Source: Paenibacillus aurantius (lineage in GTDB: Bacteria > Bacillota > Bacilli > Paenibacillales > NBRC-103111). From it: DNA of 64,000 nt. Under the pieces are notes generated by a model. The model made no database searches and was not told where the DNA came from. It saw nothing but the letters and a program-made list of their open reading frames with translations. The stretch lies in the NCBI RefSeq assembly GCF_032268605.1, contig NZ_CP130318.1:2762001-2826000 (forward strand), written 5' to 3'. The position numbers and the translations under genes were made by a program. Below, one piece after another: positions 51,996 through 60,714 of the stretch; the first letter of the stretch is position 1, and the number at the start of each line of letters is the position of its first letter.

Positions 51996-52884
51996 GAGAA
52001 CGCGAGGAAGAGATTCTGGAAGTCGAAGGGGAGGAAGTCACCGTCACTCACCCGGAGAAGGTATACTGGCCGGACCTTGGCATCAGCAAGGTGATGTACC
52101 TTCAGAAGCTGGTGGCCTTGGCCCCTATCTTCTGCCGTACTGCCGGGACCGGTACCTGACTACGATTCGCTATCCGAACGGGATCGGGGGAAAGTCCTTT
52201 TACCAGAAAAATGCTCCGCGCCCGCTTCCCGACTACGTCCGGACAGCCGAGCATGAGGAGATCACCTATATCCATCTCGATTCCCTGCCCACGCTGTTAT
52301 GGCTGGGAAATCTGGCCGCCTTGGAGTTTCATCCCAGCTTCGAGTACATCGGAGGGGAGGAGCCGGCGGAGTGGGTGCTGGATATCGATCCCAGCGAGGA
52401 CAAGCGTCCCCAGCTCATGGAGGCGGTCTCTCTGATAGGAGAAACCCTGGACGAGCTCGGAATCCAGTCCGTTCCCAAAACATCCGGAGCGACAGGCGTT
52501 CAGATTATTATCCCGATCCGAGACGGCTACCGGTTCATGGATTTGAAAAGAATCGGCAAGTTCATCGGAACGTACCTGGCGCAGAAATACCCGGATTGGT
52601 TCACGGTCGAACGGCTTCTTCATGAGCGGGGAAACCGGATTTACATCGATTACGTTCAACATGCGGCTGGCAAAAGCCTGGCGGCCCCCTACACGCCAAG
52701 GGCGAGACCGGAGGCGACGGTCTCAACTCCCCTGCTGTGGGAGGAGGTTCGACAAAATGCCGATCCCCGTGATTATACATTGCTTACCATCGAAGAACGC
52801 CTTGACCGGGTAGGAGATCTGATTGCTCAAGTGCCTAAGCAATCCCTGGATCCCATCCTGGATTATATCCGCCGAAGGCAGTAA
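51992..52884 (+). pseudogene. LigD polymerase domain, frameshifted
   Basis: Primase-like NHEJ polymerase, split into two frames. From ATG 51992 the protein reads REREEEILEVEGEEVTVTHP and on to KLVALAP, then runs into a TGA at 52157. The rest of the domain (YLLPYCRDRYLTTIRYPNG, HLDSLPTLLWLGNLA, VLDIDPSED metal site, to the end) continues one frame over. The shift lies in the CCCC at 52122-52125; one more C would restore a normal sequence. This is a deletion in the strain or a sequencing error. The downstream frame is otherwise intact to 52884. Confidence 0.8.
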
Positions 52885-52952
52885 GGGAGCCTCCCTGCTT
52901 CGGCAGCTGAGCCGCAGGGTATATAATTAGCAAACCAGAAGGAGGGATTATC

Positions 52953-53183
52953 ATGGCCGACACCAATCCAGCATCGGTTCACACTACCCCTAACCCCAAG
53001 GGGGGCTGGGACAACCAGAAGAACGGCAGAAAGCTCAGTCATCATAACACCAAAGACGAGGCCGAGAAGCAAGGCCGGGAGGAAGCCAGACAGTCCGAGA
53101 CCGAGCATAAAATCCACAACAAGGACGGTAAAATTTCCGAATCCAACAGCTACGGGAACGATCCATTTCCTCCAAAGGGTTAA
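52953..53183 (+). CDS. DUF2188 family protein
   Basis: A 76-residue hydrophilic protein of the DUF2188 family, function unknown. Family features are HTTPNPKGGWDNQKNG at the start, a helical DTKDEAEKQGREEARQ-type middle, and the end HNKDGKISESNSYGNDP. AGAAGGAGG precedes ATG 52953. It stands between the NHEJ genes and the cold-shock gene. Confidence 0.82.
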   Translation: MADTNPASVHTTPNPKGGWDNQKNGRKLSHHNTKDEAEKQGREEARQSETEHKIHNKDGKISESNSYGNDPFPPKG

Positions 53184-53258
53184 TACGGGGATCGCTTCCA
53201 GCCGGCAGGTATAAGGGCTCTCTTTTTCGTTTATAATGGAAAAGAGAGCGTTTACCAC

Positions 53259-53287
53259 TTGCTGAAACCGAAACGAAGTGGTATACT
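53259..53287 (+). promoter_or_regulatory. Promoter of the cold-shock gene
   Basis: TTGCTG (53259-53264), 17 nt, TATACT (53282-53287). Transcription from near 53294 gives a leader of about 130 nt. Confidence 0.75.
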
Positions 53288-53314
53288 TGGAACAAGCTAT
53301 AAATCTGAAACCGG

Positions 53315-53372
53315 AATTCACGTATTGAGAAGGGTTCATTTTTGTAAATGTCCATTTCTCAATGTGTGAATT
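53315..53372 (+). other. Long hairpin in the cold-shock leader
   Basis: A 17-bp helix pairs 53315-53331 with 53356-53372 (AATTCACGTATTGAGAA with its complement, two G-T pairs). It is topped by an inner stem CATTT/AAATG with loop TTGT. It lies wholly within the leader, 36 nt before the ribosome site. A temperature-dependent control is plausible by analogy with other csp leaders; that is inference. Confidence 0.6.
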
Positions 53373-53424
53373 TTCTTTTTTATGAGGATTAGGAACATAT
53401 TAATACTTTTTGGAGGTAGATTCC

Positions 53425-53625
53425 ATGCAAACAGGAACAGTGAAATGGTTTAACGCAGAGAAAGGCTTTGGCTTCATCGAAGTGGAAGGCGGAAGCGACG
53501 TATTCGTTCACTTCAGCGCTATTCAAGGTGAAGGCTTCAAATCGTTGGACGAAGGACAAGCCGTTGAATTCAACGTAGTTCAAGGCAACCGCGGACCGCA
53601 AGCCGAGAACGTTGTAAAGCTGTAA
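53425..53625 (+). CDS. Cold-shock protein, CspA/CspB family
   Basis: A 66-residue single-stranded nucleic-acid chaperone with one OB fold. RNP1 is KGFGFIE and RNP2 VFVHF, both complete. ATG 53425 follows GGAGG; an upstream in-frame start at 53410 lies inside the ribosome site. A strong promoter, a structured 130-nt leader and a strong terminator frame it, giving a one-gene unit typical for csp genes. Confidence 0.95.
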   Translation: MQTGTVKWFNAEKGFGFIEVEGGSDVFVHFSAIQGEGFKSLDEGQAVEFNVVQGNRGPQAENVVKL

Positions 53626-53642
53626 GAAAGCAGAACCGAAAG

Positions 53643-53685
53643 CAGTCCCTGCGGTAGATTAGTCTACCGAGGGACTGTTTTTTTT
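53643..53685 (+). terminator. Terminator after the cold-shock gene
   Basis: Stem CAGTCCCT plus CGGTAGA pairing with TCTACCG plus AGGGACTG, with a one-base bulge, then T8. Confidence 0.92.
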
Positions 53686-53709
53686 GCGTTCATGCTTCTT
53701 TACAGCAAA

Positions 53710-53737
53710 GGCAGCCGGGAATCTCCCGGCTGCCTTA
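53710..53737 (-). terminator. Hairpin terminator after the LtaS-like gene
   Basis: An 11-bp perfect stem GGCAGCCGGGA/TCCCGGCTGCC with 3-nt loop. On the minus strand a short TTT follows, so the gene may end here or at the shared csp terminator. Confidence 0.6.
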
Positions 53738-53749
53738 CTACCTGTTCGA

Positions 53750-55855
53750 TTAAGGGGCGGAGGGCTGAACCGGCAGGGTGACACCGGCGGTTTCGGCGAT
53801 GACCGTCTCCTTGCTGTCGATGACCTTCACCTTAAGCTCGACCGAGCCGGCTTTCAGCAGGTCCTTCGGCAGGGAAGCCGACAGGGTGCCGGGCTGACCG
53901 GCTTTTGTAACCAGGGCTTTGCCGTTAGCATAAAGGACCCCCAAGGCGGGAAGGTTGGCCCCCGTAACCGTTATCTTCAGATCCGCCTGGCCTCCGGGAG
54001 CCAAAGCTTCCGGACTTACTTTCTCGATCTCGAGAGGACCGTACCCCAACCGGTAACCGGGCTGGAGGATCCGGTCCTTTTCTTTTTTGAATAGATGCTG
54101 CTCCCCAAACAAGACGTCATATTGGAGGGTTTCGTATTCCTTTAAGTCATCCTCTTTAATCCGGTATTGTTCATATTTATCCTTCGGGGGAATAAGGGGA
54201 ATCCGCTCATACAACCGGGATAGAAAGTCGGTGTAAGCGTTCCCTTGCAGCTTGGCTTGTTTAAGCACATATGGCCCGAGGAAGGAGGGGCTCATGTCTA
54301 CCCGAGCGGGGTTCTCCGGCAGATAGTTATTCCACACCACATACGGGGTCCGGTACATTTTGTTGAGCAGATCGGGATCGCCGTCCGTCAAATACTTGGC
54401 ATCCTTGTAAACCTTATAATCGTCTCCGAGGAAGGGCAGATGATCGCCGAAAAACACAACAATCGTAGGTTCGTCTACGGTCTTGTAATGCTCCACCAGC
54501 TGCTGAAGCATCGCGTCGGCGGACGAGGTTCCTTGGGCATAGGTTTCCAGCTGACCCCGCGAGTCGGCATTGACCGGACCGTTTACTTTGATGGTGTTGT
54601 CATTGAATTTACCCGGATAGTAATGGAAGTGATTTTCCATCGTATTGGCAAAAATAAAGTCGCGCCCGGGCGTTTTACGGCTTTCAGAGATGATGACATT
54701 CGCCACCTCGCGGTCTGCTATATAAGGGCCCTCATATACAGGATTAAAGAATTCTATCGGAATGAATTGGCCGAATCCGAAATTCTCGTACACCTTGCGG
54801 GAATTGAAGTACCAGTTGTGGAAGGGACTGACGGCCGTTGCCGTGTAGCCCTGACGGGTCAGGATGGAAGCGAGGGTGTCGATCGGTTTATCAATATATT
54901 GGTTGTAGGCGATAGATCCCTGCGGCAGGAAGCGCATGGAATTGCCGGTGAGCACCTCGAATTCGACATTGGCCGTTCCTCCTCCGAACTGCGGCGAAAG
55001 CAGCCATCCGCTTGTGGATGTCTTCTGAAGGGAGTGGAAGAAGGGCAGCGGATCACGGCTGAACGACACGTTGGTCATGACGGTCGGATCCCAGAACGAT
55101 TCGCTCAGAACGACAATCACGTTAGGCTGGAAGCTGGAAGGCTCGCCCGCGACCGGAACGGACTGGTCCATGATCGCATTCACGGCTTCGTCGGTGTAGC
55201 CGTTAATCTCTCCGCCCGGACTCAGCTTCGTATTGAGCAGAGTGGATAGGGCAAAGCCGTTCGCACGGACATTCTCCGCCTGGTTCCAGGCCAGCGGCTT
55301 GATGTTAACCGCAAGCAGGGGATTGACCGGTTTGTCCATGTAGAGAATCACGAGAATGGCAGCGGCTCCCGCCCCGCACCACAACCTGGTTGACCACCCT
55401 ATCCTGAGGGGAAGGGAAGAGAGCCTGTACAGCACCAGGTAACTCAGGACAGCAAAGGTCACCAGCGCCAGAACGCTGCCCGGCGTAACGATTCCCTTGA
55501 TGTATCCCGCCATGTCTTTGGTTTCCCCCGCCAGAACGAAATCCCAAGGAAGAAGAGGGACGCCAAGCATCTTCAGCTTGATTCCACTCACCAGGGATAG
55601 GGTAAGCAGGATGGCGGAAACGAGCCAATACGACCACCGGAGCCTTCCTAACACGGAGGTCAGCAGGAGCAGAAGACCGAGCATCAGCAGCGTATTCACC
55701 CAGAAAGCCGGTCCGCCGCGCAGGACCCAGGCCGCCTCCTCCCTTAGCTCCCCCCGGCTCATGAATTCCGTTAGAAAAAGCGGAAGGAAGCAAAGAAGCA
55801 GCAAAGTAAACGCTTGCATAAACAGAGGGAAGAAGCGGCGTAACCCGTTTGGCAT
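53750..55855 (-). CDS. LTA synthase family protein (LtaS-like sulfatase)
   Basis: Membrane phosphoglycerol transferase that polymerises or transfers glycerolphosphate onto envelope polymers. The 701-residue protein has five transmembrane helices in the first 175 residues. The extracellular sulfatase-like domain has metal Glu 252 (SESFWD), nucleophile Thr 294 (GGGTANVEFE) and FFGDHLPFLGDD. An Ig-like IPT domain of about 80 residues at the C-terminus is an extra not found in standard LtaS. An extended -10 promoter precedes it. The neighbouring Rieske gene is divergent. Confidence 0.9.
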   Translation of the reverse strand: MPNGLRRFFPLFMQAFTLLLLCFLPLFLTEFMSRGELREEAAWVLRGGPAFWVNTLLMLGLLLLLTSVLGRLRWSYWLVSAILLTLSLVSGIKLKMLGVPLLPWDFVLAGETKDMAGYIKGIVTPGSVLALVTFAVLSYLVLYRLSSLPLRIGWSTRLWCGAGAAAILVILYMDKPVNPLLAVNIKPLAWNQAENVRANGFALSTLLNTKLSPGGEINGYTDEAVNAIMDQSVPVAGEPSSFQPNVIVVLSESFWDPTVMTNVSFSRDPLPFFHSLQKTSTSGWLLSPQFGGGTANVEFEVLTGNSMRFLPQGSIAYNQYIDKPIDTLASILTRQGYTATAVSPFHNWYFNSRKVYENFGFGQFIPIEFFNPVYEGPYIADREVANVIISESRKTPGRDFIFANTMENHFHYYPGKFNDNTIKVNGPVNADSRGQLETYAQGTSSADAMLQQLVEHYKTVDEPTIVVFFGDHLPFLGDDYKVYKDAKYLTDGDPDLLNKMYRTPYVVWNNYLPENPARVDMSPSFLGPYVLKQAKLQGNAYTDFLSRLYERIPLIPPKDKYEQYRIKEDDLKEYETLQYDVLFGEQHLFKKEKDRILQPGYRLGYGPLEIEKVSPEALAPGGQADLKITVTGANLPALGVLYANGKALVTKAGQPGTLSASLPKDLLKAGSVELKVKVIDSKETVIAETAGVTLPVQPSAP

Positions 55856-55903
55856 TAGTCAATCACCTAAACCTTTAAGATTTGATAAACCCATGTTTGC
55901 CCC

Positions 55904-55932
55904 ATTATAGCATGGGGTAAAGGGGATAAGAA
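55904..55932 (-). promoter_or_regulatory. Promoter of the LtaS-like gene
   Basis: On the minus strand TTCTTA (55932-55927), 17 nt, TATAAT (55909-55904), with TGC before the -10 box. Confidence 0.55.
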
Positions 55933-56003
55933 GAAATTTCTGGAATAGAAGGCCGGATTCTGGTTATATTATCCCAAATACGCCCAGTAAAGGAGTTGTA
56001 TTC

Positions 56004-57542
56004 ATGTCTCAGCAACCTCCATCGTCCCGGTTTCCACAGTTTCCCGAATCCTATTGGATCGCTTCCGAGGAAATCCCTGCCCAGCCCAAGCTCATGGAAG
56101 ATATCGAGGCCGACGTGACGATTGTGGGAGCCGGCCTTACCGGTCTTACCACCGCTTATCTTCTGGCCGAGCGTGGGGTAAGGGTGGTCGTTCTCGAAGC
56201 CGGCAGGATGGTTCACGGAACGACGGGCCATACGACAGCCAAGGTCACGGCTCAGCACAGCCTGTTCTACGACGAGCTTATTTCCCATTTTGGAGAGGAC
56301 AAGGCCAGGCTTTACTACCAGGCCAATCAGGAAGCCGTCGATTTTGTCAAAAAGCTGGTTAACGACCACAGCATCGGCTGTCAGCTAAGCGAAGAAGACG
56401 CCTATGTTTACACCCAGTCCGATTCCTATGTCGAGAAACTCCAAAAAGAAGCCGAAGCCTATCGTAAGCTCGGGATTCCCGGGGGATATGCGGAGCGGAT
56501 TTCCCTTCCGTATGAGACCAAAGGCGCGGTGGGAATGAAGAACCAGGCTCAGTTCAATCCGGTGCCTTTCCTGAAGCATCTCGCCGGCCACATCATCCGC
56601 ATGGGCGGCAGAATCTATGAGAATACGACGGTCAACGGTGTGTCCAAGGAAGAGATGCCCAAGGTCAAGACGAGCGACGGTCATCAGGTGACCTGCCGCC
56701 ACGTGGTGGTGGCTTCGCACTTTCCTTTCAATGACCGGAACGGCTTCTATTTCTCCCGGCTTCACGCGGAACGCTCCTATGTCATCGCCGGCAAAACGAA
56801 GGTTCCGTTCCCCGGGGGGATGTACATCAGTGCCGAAACCCCCACGAGGTCCCTGCGTTCGGTCCGGATAGACGGCGAACCGATGGTCATTTTCGGCGGC
56901 GAAGGCCATAAGACGGGGCAGGGCATCTGCACCTTCCAGTATTACGAAGCCCTGGAACAGTTCGCCCGGGAGGAATTCGGACTTGAGGAGATAGCTTACC
57001 GGTGGTCCGCCCAGGATCTCTATACGCTGGATAAAGTACCGTACATTGGACAAATGCTGAAGGACCAACCCAACATCTATATGGCGACGGGGTATAAAAA
57101 ATGGGGGATGAGTACCAGCGTGGCGGCGGCCATCCTTAACACGCGGCTGATTACCGGCGAGGGCAGCCCCTATGCGGAGCTGTTCTCCCCTCAGCGCTTC
57201 CATGCCGACCCCGACGTGAAAACATTCGTTGCCCAGAACACCAACGTAGCCGCCAACCTGTTGGCGGGCAAGCTCGACCTCAATTACCGCAAGCCCGAAG
57301 AACTGGGCAGCGATGAAGGAGGCGTCGTCAAGATCAAGGGCAAGCGTACGGGGGCTTACCGGGACAAGCAGGGCCAGCTTCATCTGGTCGACACCACCTG
57401 CAAGCATATGGGGTGCGAAGTGAATTGGAACGCGGCCGAGCGCACTTGGGATTGTCCCTGCCATGGCTCCCGTTACGACCACACGGGCCAGGTTATCGAA
57501 GGTCCGGCCAAGCAGGCCCTTGATCCTGTCAAGGGAGAGTAA
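56004..57542 (+). CDS. FAD-dependent oxidoreductase with C-terminal Rieske domain
   Basis: A 512-residue flavoprotein like B. subtilis YhfW. The FAD-binding GAGLTGLTTAYLLAERG is near residues 36-52, in a DAO-type amine oxidase fold. A Rieske [2Fe-2S] domain closes the chain with TCKHMGCEV and CPCHGSRYD. Electron flow from substrate to FAD and the cluster, or the reverse, is likely but no substrate is known. ATG 56004 is preceded by AAAGGAG. No signal peptide. Confidence 0.9.
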   Translation: MSQQPPSSRFPQFPESYWIASEEIPAQPKLMEDIEADVTIVGAGLTGLTTAYLLAERGVRVVVLEAGRMVHGTTGHTTAKVTAQHSLFYDELISHFGEDKARLYYQANQEAVDFVKKLVNDHSIGCQLSEEDAYVYTQSDSYVEKLQKEAEAYRKLGIPGGYAERISLPYETKGAVGMKNQAQFNPVPFLKHLAGHIIRMGGRIYENTTVNGVSKEEMPKVKTSDGHQVTCRHVVVASHFPFNDRNGFYFSRLHAERSYVIAGKTKVPFPGGMYISAETPTRSLRSVRIDGEPMVIFGGEGHKTGQGICTFQYYEALEQFAREEFGLEEIAYRWSAQDLYTLDKVPYIGQMLKDQPNIYMATGYKKWGMSTSVAAAILNTRLITGEGSPYAELFSPQRFHADPDVKTFVAQNTNVAANLLAGKLDLNYRKPEELGSDEGGVVKIKGKRTGAYRDKQGQLHLVDTTCKHMGCEVNWNAAERTWDCPCHGSRYDHTGQVIEGPAKQALDPVKGE

Positions 57543-57589
57543 GATCCTATAAGATTCGAACCAGAACCAATCTTCATTCTGGAAGGGAA

Positions 57590-57619
57590 GACAGCCTGCT
57601 AACGGGCTGTCTTTTTTTG
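57590..57619 (+). terminator. Terminator after the Rieske flavoprotein gene
   Basis: A perfect 8-bp stem AGACAGCC/GGCTGTCT with an 8-nt loop, then T7. Confidence 0.9.
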
Positions 57620-57634
57620 TTGGAGATGACTGTC

Positions 57635-57680
57635 CGGAAGCTTCCGGCGCGGCTTATGTTCATAAAGAAGAATAAGCCGG
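57635..57680. promoter_or_regulatory. Tandem palindromes before the polyketide operon
   Basis: A perfect 14-bp palindrome CCGGAAGCTTCCGG (57635-57648) is followed 2 nt later by an inverted repeat CGGCTTAT/ATAAGCCG (57651-57658/57673-57680). They lie just before the start region of the type III PKS gene. A weak promoter with TAATAT near 57684 is possible. Candidate regulator site; no regulator gene is adjacent. Confidence 0.45.
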
Positions 57681-57721
57681 AATAATATGGATAAGAAGGC
57701 AGCGGACAGGAGGAGATCTTT

Positions 57722-58831
57722 ATGGATTATAAACGTAGACAAGACCCCGTCATTCTGGGAATAGGGACGGTGGTTCCGGATGGCCTTATCATCCAATCCG
57801 AGGTGGCGGGCAGGCTGGCGGAAGGGCTTAAGGAATACCCCGATTCGATGCGCTGGGCCAAACGAATCTTTCGCGGATGCGGGGTGGAGACCCGTTATAC
57901 CTGCGAACCGGAGCTCCTCCGGGAGGCTTCGGAATGCTCTTATCTACCTTATGCCTCCGGACAAGCCGCCCCCACCACGAGAGAACGGATGGAGAAATAC
58001 AAGCGGGAGGCGGTTCCTTTGGCGGTGCAGGCCGCTAGGCGGGCGCTGGCCGACAGCGGGATCGGGCCCGATGCCCTTACCCATCTGATGACCGTGAGCT
58101 GTACGGGGCAATTTCTTCCCGGTCTTGATGCTTCCCTCGTCCAAGAGCTGGGTCTGTCCGGCCGGGTTAACCGGATCCCTCTCCAATTCCTCGGATGTGC
58201 CGCCGGCTTGAAAGCGATCGGGCTGGCCCGGCAAACGGTGGCGGGAGAGCAGGAGGCCAAGGTACTCGTGGTCTGCGTAGAGCTGTGCACCCTGCACATA
58301 CAGCCTTCTACCCGAAGGGAAGCTTTGTTCGGAGCTTCGTTTTTCGGGGACGGAGCGTCCGCCTGCGTAATCGGAGCGGAGGAGGAGAGCCGGCAGGGTT
58401 ATTACCGGCTTCTGGACAGCCGGTCGGTGCTCTTTCCGGATTCGGCGGGCGATATGGTGTGGGAGGTCGGCAACCACGGCTTCGAGCTGTACCTTTCTCC
58501 CGACATTCCCAAGCTTCTCGGGCGGCATCTTCCGGACGAGCTGGGCCGGTTCCTGGAAGGACGGAGGAAGCCCGAGCTGTGGGCCATCCACCCGGGCGGC
58601 CGGGGGATCGTGGATACGCTGGAGGATATTTTCGCGTTGACGGAGGAACAGACCTTCCCGAGCCGCCATATCCTGAGCCGCTACGGGAACATGTCTTCCG
58701 CCACGATTCTATTCGTTCTTCAGGAAATGAGAAGGCAGCAGGTCGAGCTGGGAAAAAGAGAAGCGGAGGGAACGGCGCTTGCCTTCGGCCCGGGCTTGAC
58801 GGCCGAGCTTCTCCGGTTTCAATATGTTTAG
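57722..58831 (+). CDS. Type III polyketide synthase
   Basis: Chalcone/stilbene-synthase-like homodimeric enzyme, 369 residues, that extends an acyl-CoA with malonyl-CoA and cyclises it to an alkylpyrone or alkylresorcinol. The catalytic triad is present: Cys 159 (LQFLGCAAG), His 290 (WAIHPGG) and Asn 323 (YGNMSSAT). The starter is likely a fatty acyl-CoA, as in Bacillus BpsA, but the pocket residues do not prove it. First gene of a four-gene operon; the methyltransferase start overlaps its stop by 8 bases. Confidence 0.93.
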   Translation: MDYKRRQDPVILGIGTVVPDGLIIQSEVAGRLAEGLKEYPDSMRWAKRIFRGCGVETRYTCEPELLREASECSYLPYASGQAAPTTRERMEKYKREAVPLAVQAARRALADSGIGPDALTHLMTVSCTGQFLPGLDASLVQELGLSGRVNRIPLQFLGCAAGLKAIGLARQTVAGEQEAKVLVVCVELCTLHIQPSTRREALFGASFFGDGASACVIGAEEESRQGYYRLLDSRSVLFPDSAGDMVWEVGNHGFELYLSPDIPKLLGRHLPDELGRFLEGRRKPELWAIHPGGRGIVDTLEDIFALTEEQTFPSRHILSRYGNMSSATILFVLQEMRRQQVELGKREAEGTALAFGPGLTAELLRFQYV

Positions 58832-59543
58832 CTTCCTAGACCGGCGGGCGGAGCAGCCCGAGCTGATGGATGACCTCCGCGCCGGAGGGCCGGAGCTGGA
58901 GGAGGCGCTTGTGCATCTGCGCCGGCTTAACCGAATCTTCCACGCAGCCGGTCCTCTGCTCTATGGAGTGGATCGGCTGTGGCGGGAGGCGGGCAAGCCG
59001 GCCCGGCTGACGGTGCTTGATGCCGGCTGCGGATCGGGCGAAGGGAACAGGCGGGTCCTCCAATGGGCGGATTCCCGGGGGGTGGACGTTCGGGTCACCT
59101 TGGTCGACCGGTCGGAGGAAGCGTGTACCGAGGCAGCCCGTCTGTTCCGCTACGAGCCACGGGTCCAAGTCAGGCAGGGGGACCTGTTCGGGCTGTCTCT
59201 ACGTGAGGCGGATATCGTGACCGCCGGTCAAGTATTTCATCACTTCGGCCAGGAGGAGCTTCCGGCTGCGGCCCGGGCGTTGGCGGAAGCTTCCACGATT
59301 GGCACCGTCATTCATGATATTCACCGGCATTGGATAGCCTGGTGCGCAGTCTGGCTGACGGCCCGACTGGTTTCGCGCAACCGCTATATCCGCCACGACG
59401 GACCGTTGTCCGTTCACAAAGGCTTTCGCGAGGGGGACTGGAAGAAGGTGGGGGACGAGCTGGCGGGATACCGCCTGACCTGCTCGTGGAGGCCCTTGTT
59501 CCGGTACGCGGTGCTGGTGACCAGGGAGCCGCGAAGTCTTTGA
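58824..59543 (+). CDS. Class I SAM-dependent methyltransferase
   Basis: A 239-residue methyltransferase, probably tailoring the polyketide. Motif I VLDAGCGSGEG is near residue 68, followed by VTLVDRSEEACTEAARLF (motif post I) and QVFHHFG later. This is not the isoprenylcysteine-type BpsB of B. subtilis, so it may methylate an O or C of the product. The overlap with the polyketide synthase gene and the short gap to the next gene indicate coupled expression. Position of methylation unknown. Confidence 0.85.
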   Translation: MFSFLDRRAEQPELMDDLRAGGPELEEALVHLRRLNRIFHAAGPLLYGVDRLWREAGKPARLTVLDAGCGSGEGNRRVLQWADSRGVDVRVTLVDRSEEACTEAARLFRYEPRVQVRQGDLFGLSLREADIVTAGQVFHHFGQEELPAAARALAEASTIGTVIHDIHRHWIAWCAVWLTARLVSRNRYIRHDGPLSVHKGFREGDWKKVGDELAGYRLTCSWRPLFRYAVLVTREPRSL

Positions 59544-59566
59544 TCCCGGCAGGGGAGGAGGATAAG

Positions 59567-60697
59567 ATGGAAGCCTGTTATGATGTGGCGATTATTGGAG
59601 CAGGAATCGCAGGCAGCGCGGTAAGCAAGCTTCTGTCCGATAAGGGATGGAAAACGCTCCTGCTTGACCGCCGAATGTTTCCGCGTCACAAAGTGTGCGG
59701 CGAATTCCTCTCGCCCGAAGCCTTAAGCATGCTGGAGGGGCTCGGGGTCAAACCGGAAATCGAAGCCCGGAGCCCGGCGATCCTGACGAAAGCCCGGCTG
59801 GTTCCCGCCCAGGGGGAGGCGGTGGAGATCCCGCTCCCCGGCCCGGCTTGGGGCCTTAGCCGGTACGCCCTCGACCCCATCCTCCAGCGTGCCGCGGTTC
59901 AGGCAGGAACGGAGCTGCACACGGGGATGACCGTGGCGGACGTTCAGGCGGGGGATGGAATCTGTTCGATAGCGGCCCGAAGCCGGAACGGCAGCGTTTC
60001 GTTACAGGCGCGGACCGTCATCTATGCCTGCGGAAGCCGGGAAGGGAATCAGCCGGCAGGCGAAGCCCCCACCTATATGGGGGTGAAAGCCCACATGGCG
60101 GGGCTGGCGCCATCCGGAGCGGTCGAGCTCTATTTCTTCCCGGGAGGCTATCTGGGCCTGAACGAGGTGGAGGGGGGAGTATTCAACGCGGCCGCGCTGA
60201 TTCATCCACGTGCCTTCGAAGGGACGGAGGGAACGGTATTTAGCCTCCTCCGGGAGGCGGCGCGGCGGAATCCACAGCTCGAAGAGAGACTGGCCCATGC
60301 GGAGTGGCTGCCGGGAACGGCCTCCGCTTGTTTCCCCGTCCGGCTGAGCCGCAGACCGGTGTTCTGGAACCGGTTCGCCCAAGTGGGGGACGCCGCTCTC
60401 CTGCTTCCCCCGCTATGCGGGGACGGCATGTCCGTCGCCCTTCGCTCAGCGCTTATATGCGCGGGGCTTGCCGACCGGTTCCTGGCGGGGGAGAGCACGG
60501 TCGAGGACTGGCAAACCCGGTATACCGAAGCGATGAGCTCTCAGATTCGCCGGCCGCTCCGCTGGGGAAACCGGCTGCATGCTGCAAGCGAGCGGACGCT
60601 GCTTCCCGCTGTGCTTTTTCGGCTGGCCGGGGTGAGCCCTTGGCTGGCCTCCTCGCTTCTTAAAGCTACCCGCCTGAAAGATTTTGCTGACGGATGA
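59567..60697 (+). CDS. FAD-dependent oxidoreductase, geranylgeranyl-reductase/hydroxylase-like
   Basis: A 376-residue flavoprotein. GAGIAGSAV (10-18) binds the FAD ADP moiety. FPRHKVCGEFLSPEAL has the Cys and Gly typical of the geranylgeranyl-reductase and halogenase-like groups, and QVGDAALLLPPLCGDGMSVALRSA is the second FAD motif. It probably hydroxylates or reduces the polyketide product. The open frame begins far upstream in another gene, but GGGGAGGAGG precedes ATG 59567. It abuts the MMPL gene. Confidence 0.85.
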   Translation: MEACYDVAIIGAGIAGSAVSKLLSDKGWKTLLLDRRMFPRHKVCGEFLSPEALSMLEGLGVKPEIEARSPAILTKARLVPAQGEAVEIPLPGPAWGLSRYALDPILQRAAVQAGTELHTGMTVADVQAGDGICSIAARSRNGSVSLQARTVIYACGSREGNQPAGEAPTYMGVKAHMAGLAPSGAVELYFFPGGYLGLNEVEGGVFNAAALIHPRAFEGTEGTVFSLLREAARRNPQLEERLAHAEWLPGTASACFPVRLSRRPVFWNRFAQVGDAALLLPPLCGDGMSVALRSALICAGLADRFLAGESTVEDWQTRYTEAMSSQIRRPLRWGNRLHAASERTLLPAVLFRLAGVSPWLASSLLKATRLKDFADG

Positions 60698-60714
60698 GAC
60701 AGGGAGGAGAGCCT

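Noticed and set aside
52110-52130. Programmed ribosomal frameshift in the LigD polymerase
   Set aside because: GGCCCCT is not a proper slippery heptamer in the zero frame and no downstream pseudoknot or internal Shine-Dalgarno is evident. A deletion or sequencing error is simpler.
54245-55249. 334-codon frame opposite the LtaS-like gene
   Set aside because: Opposite conserved metal-site motifs; no independent support.
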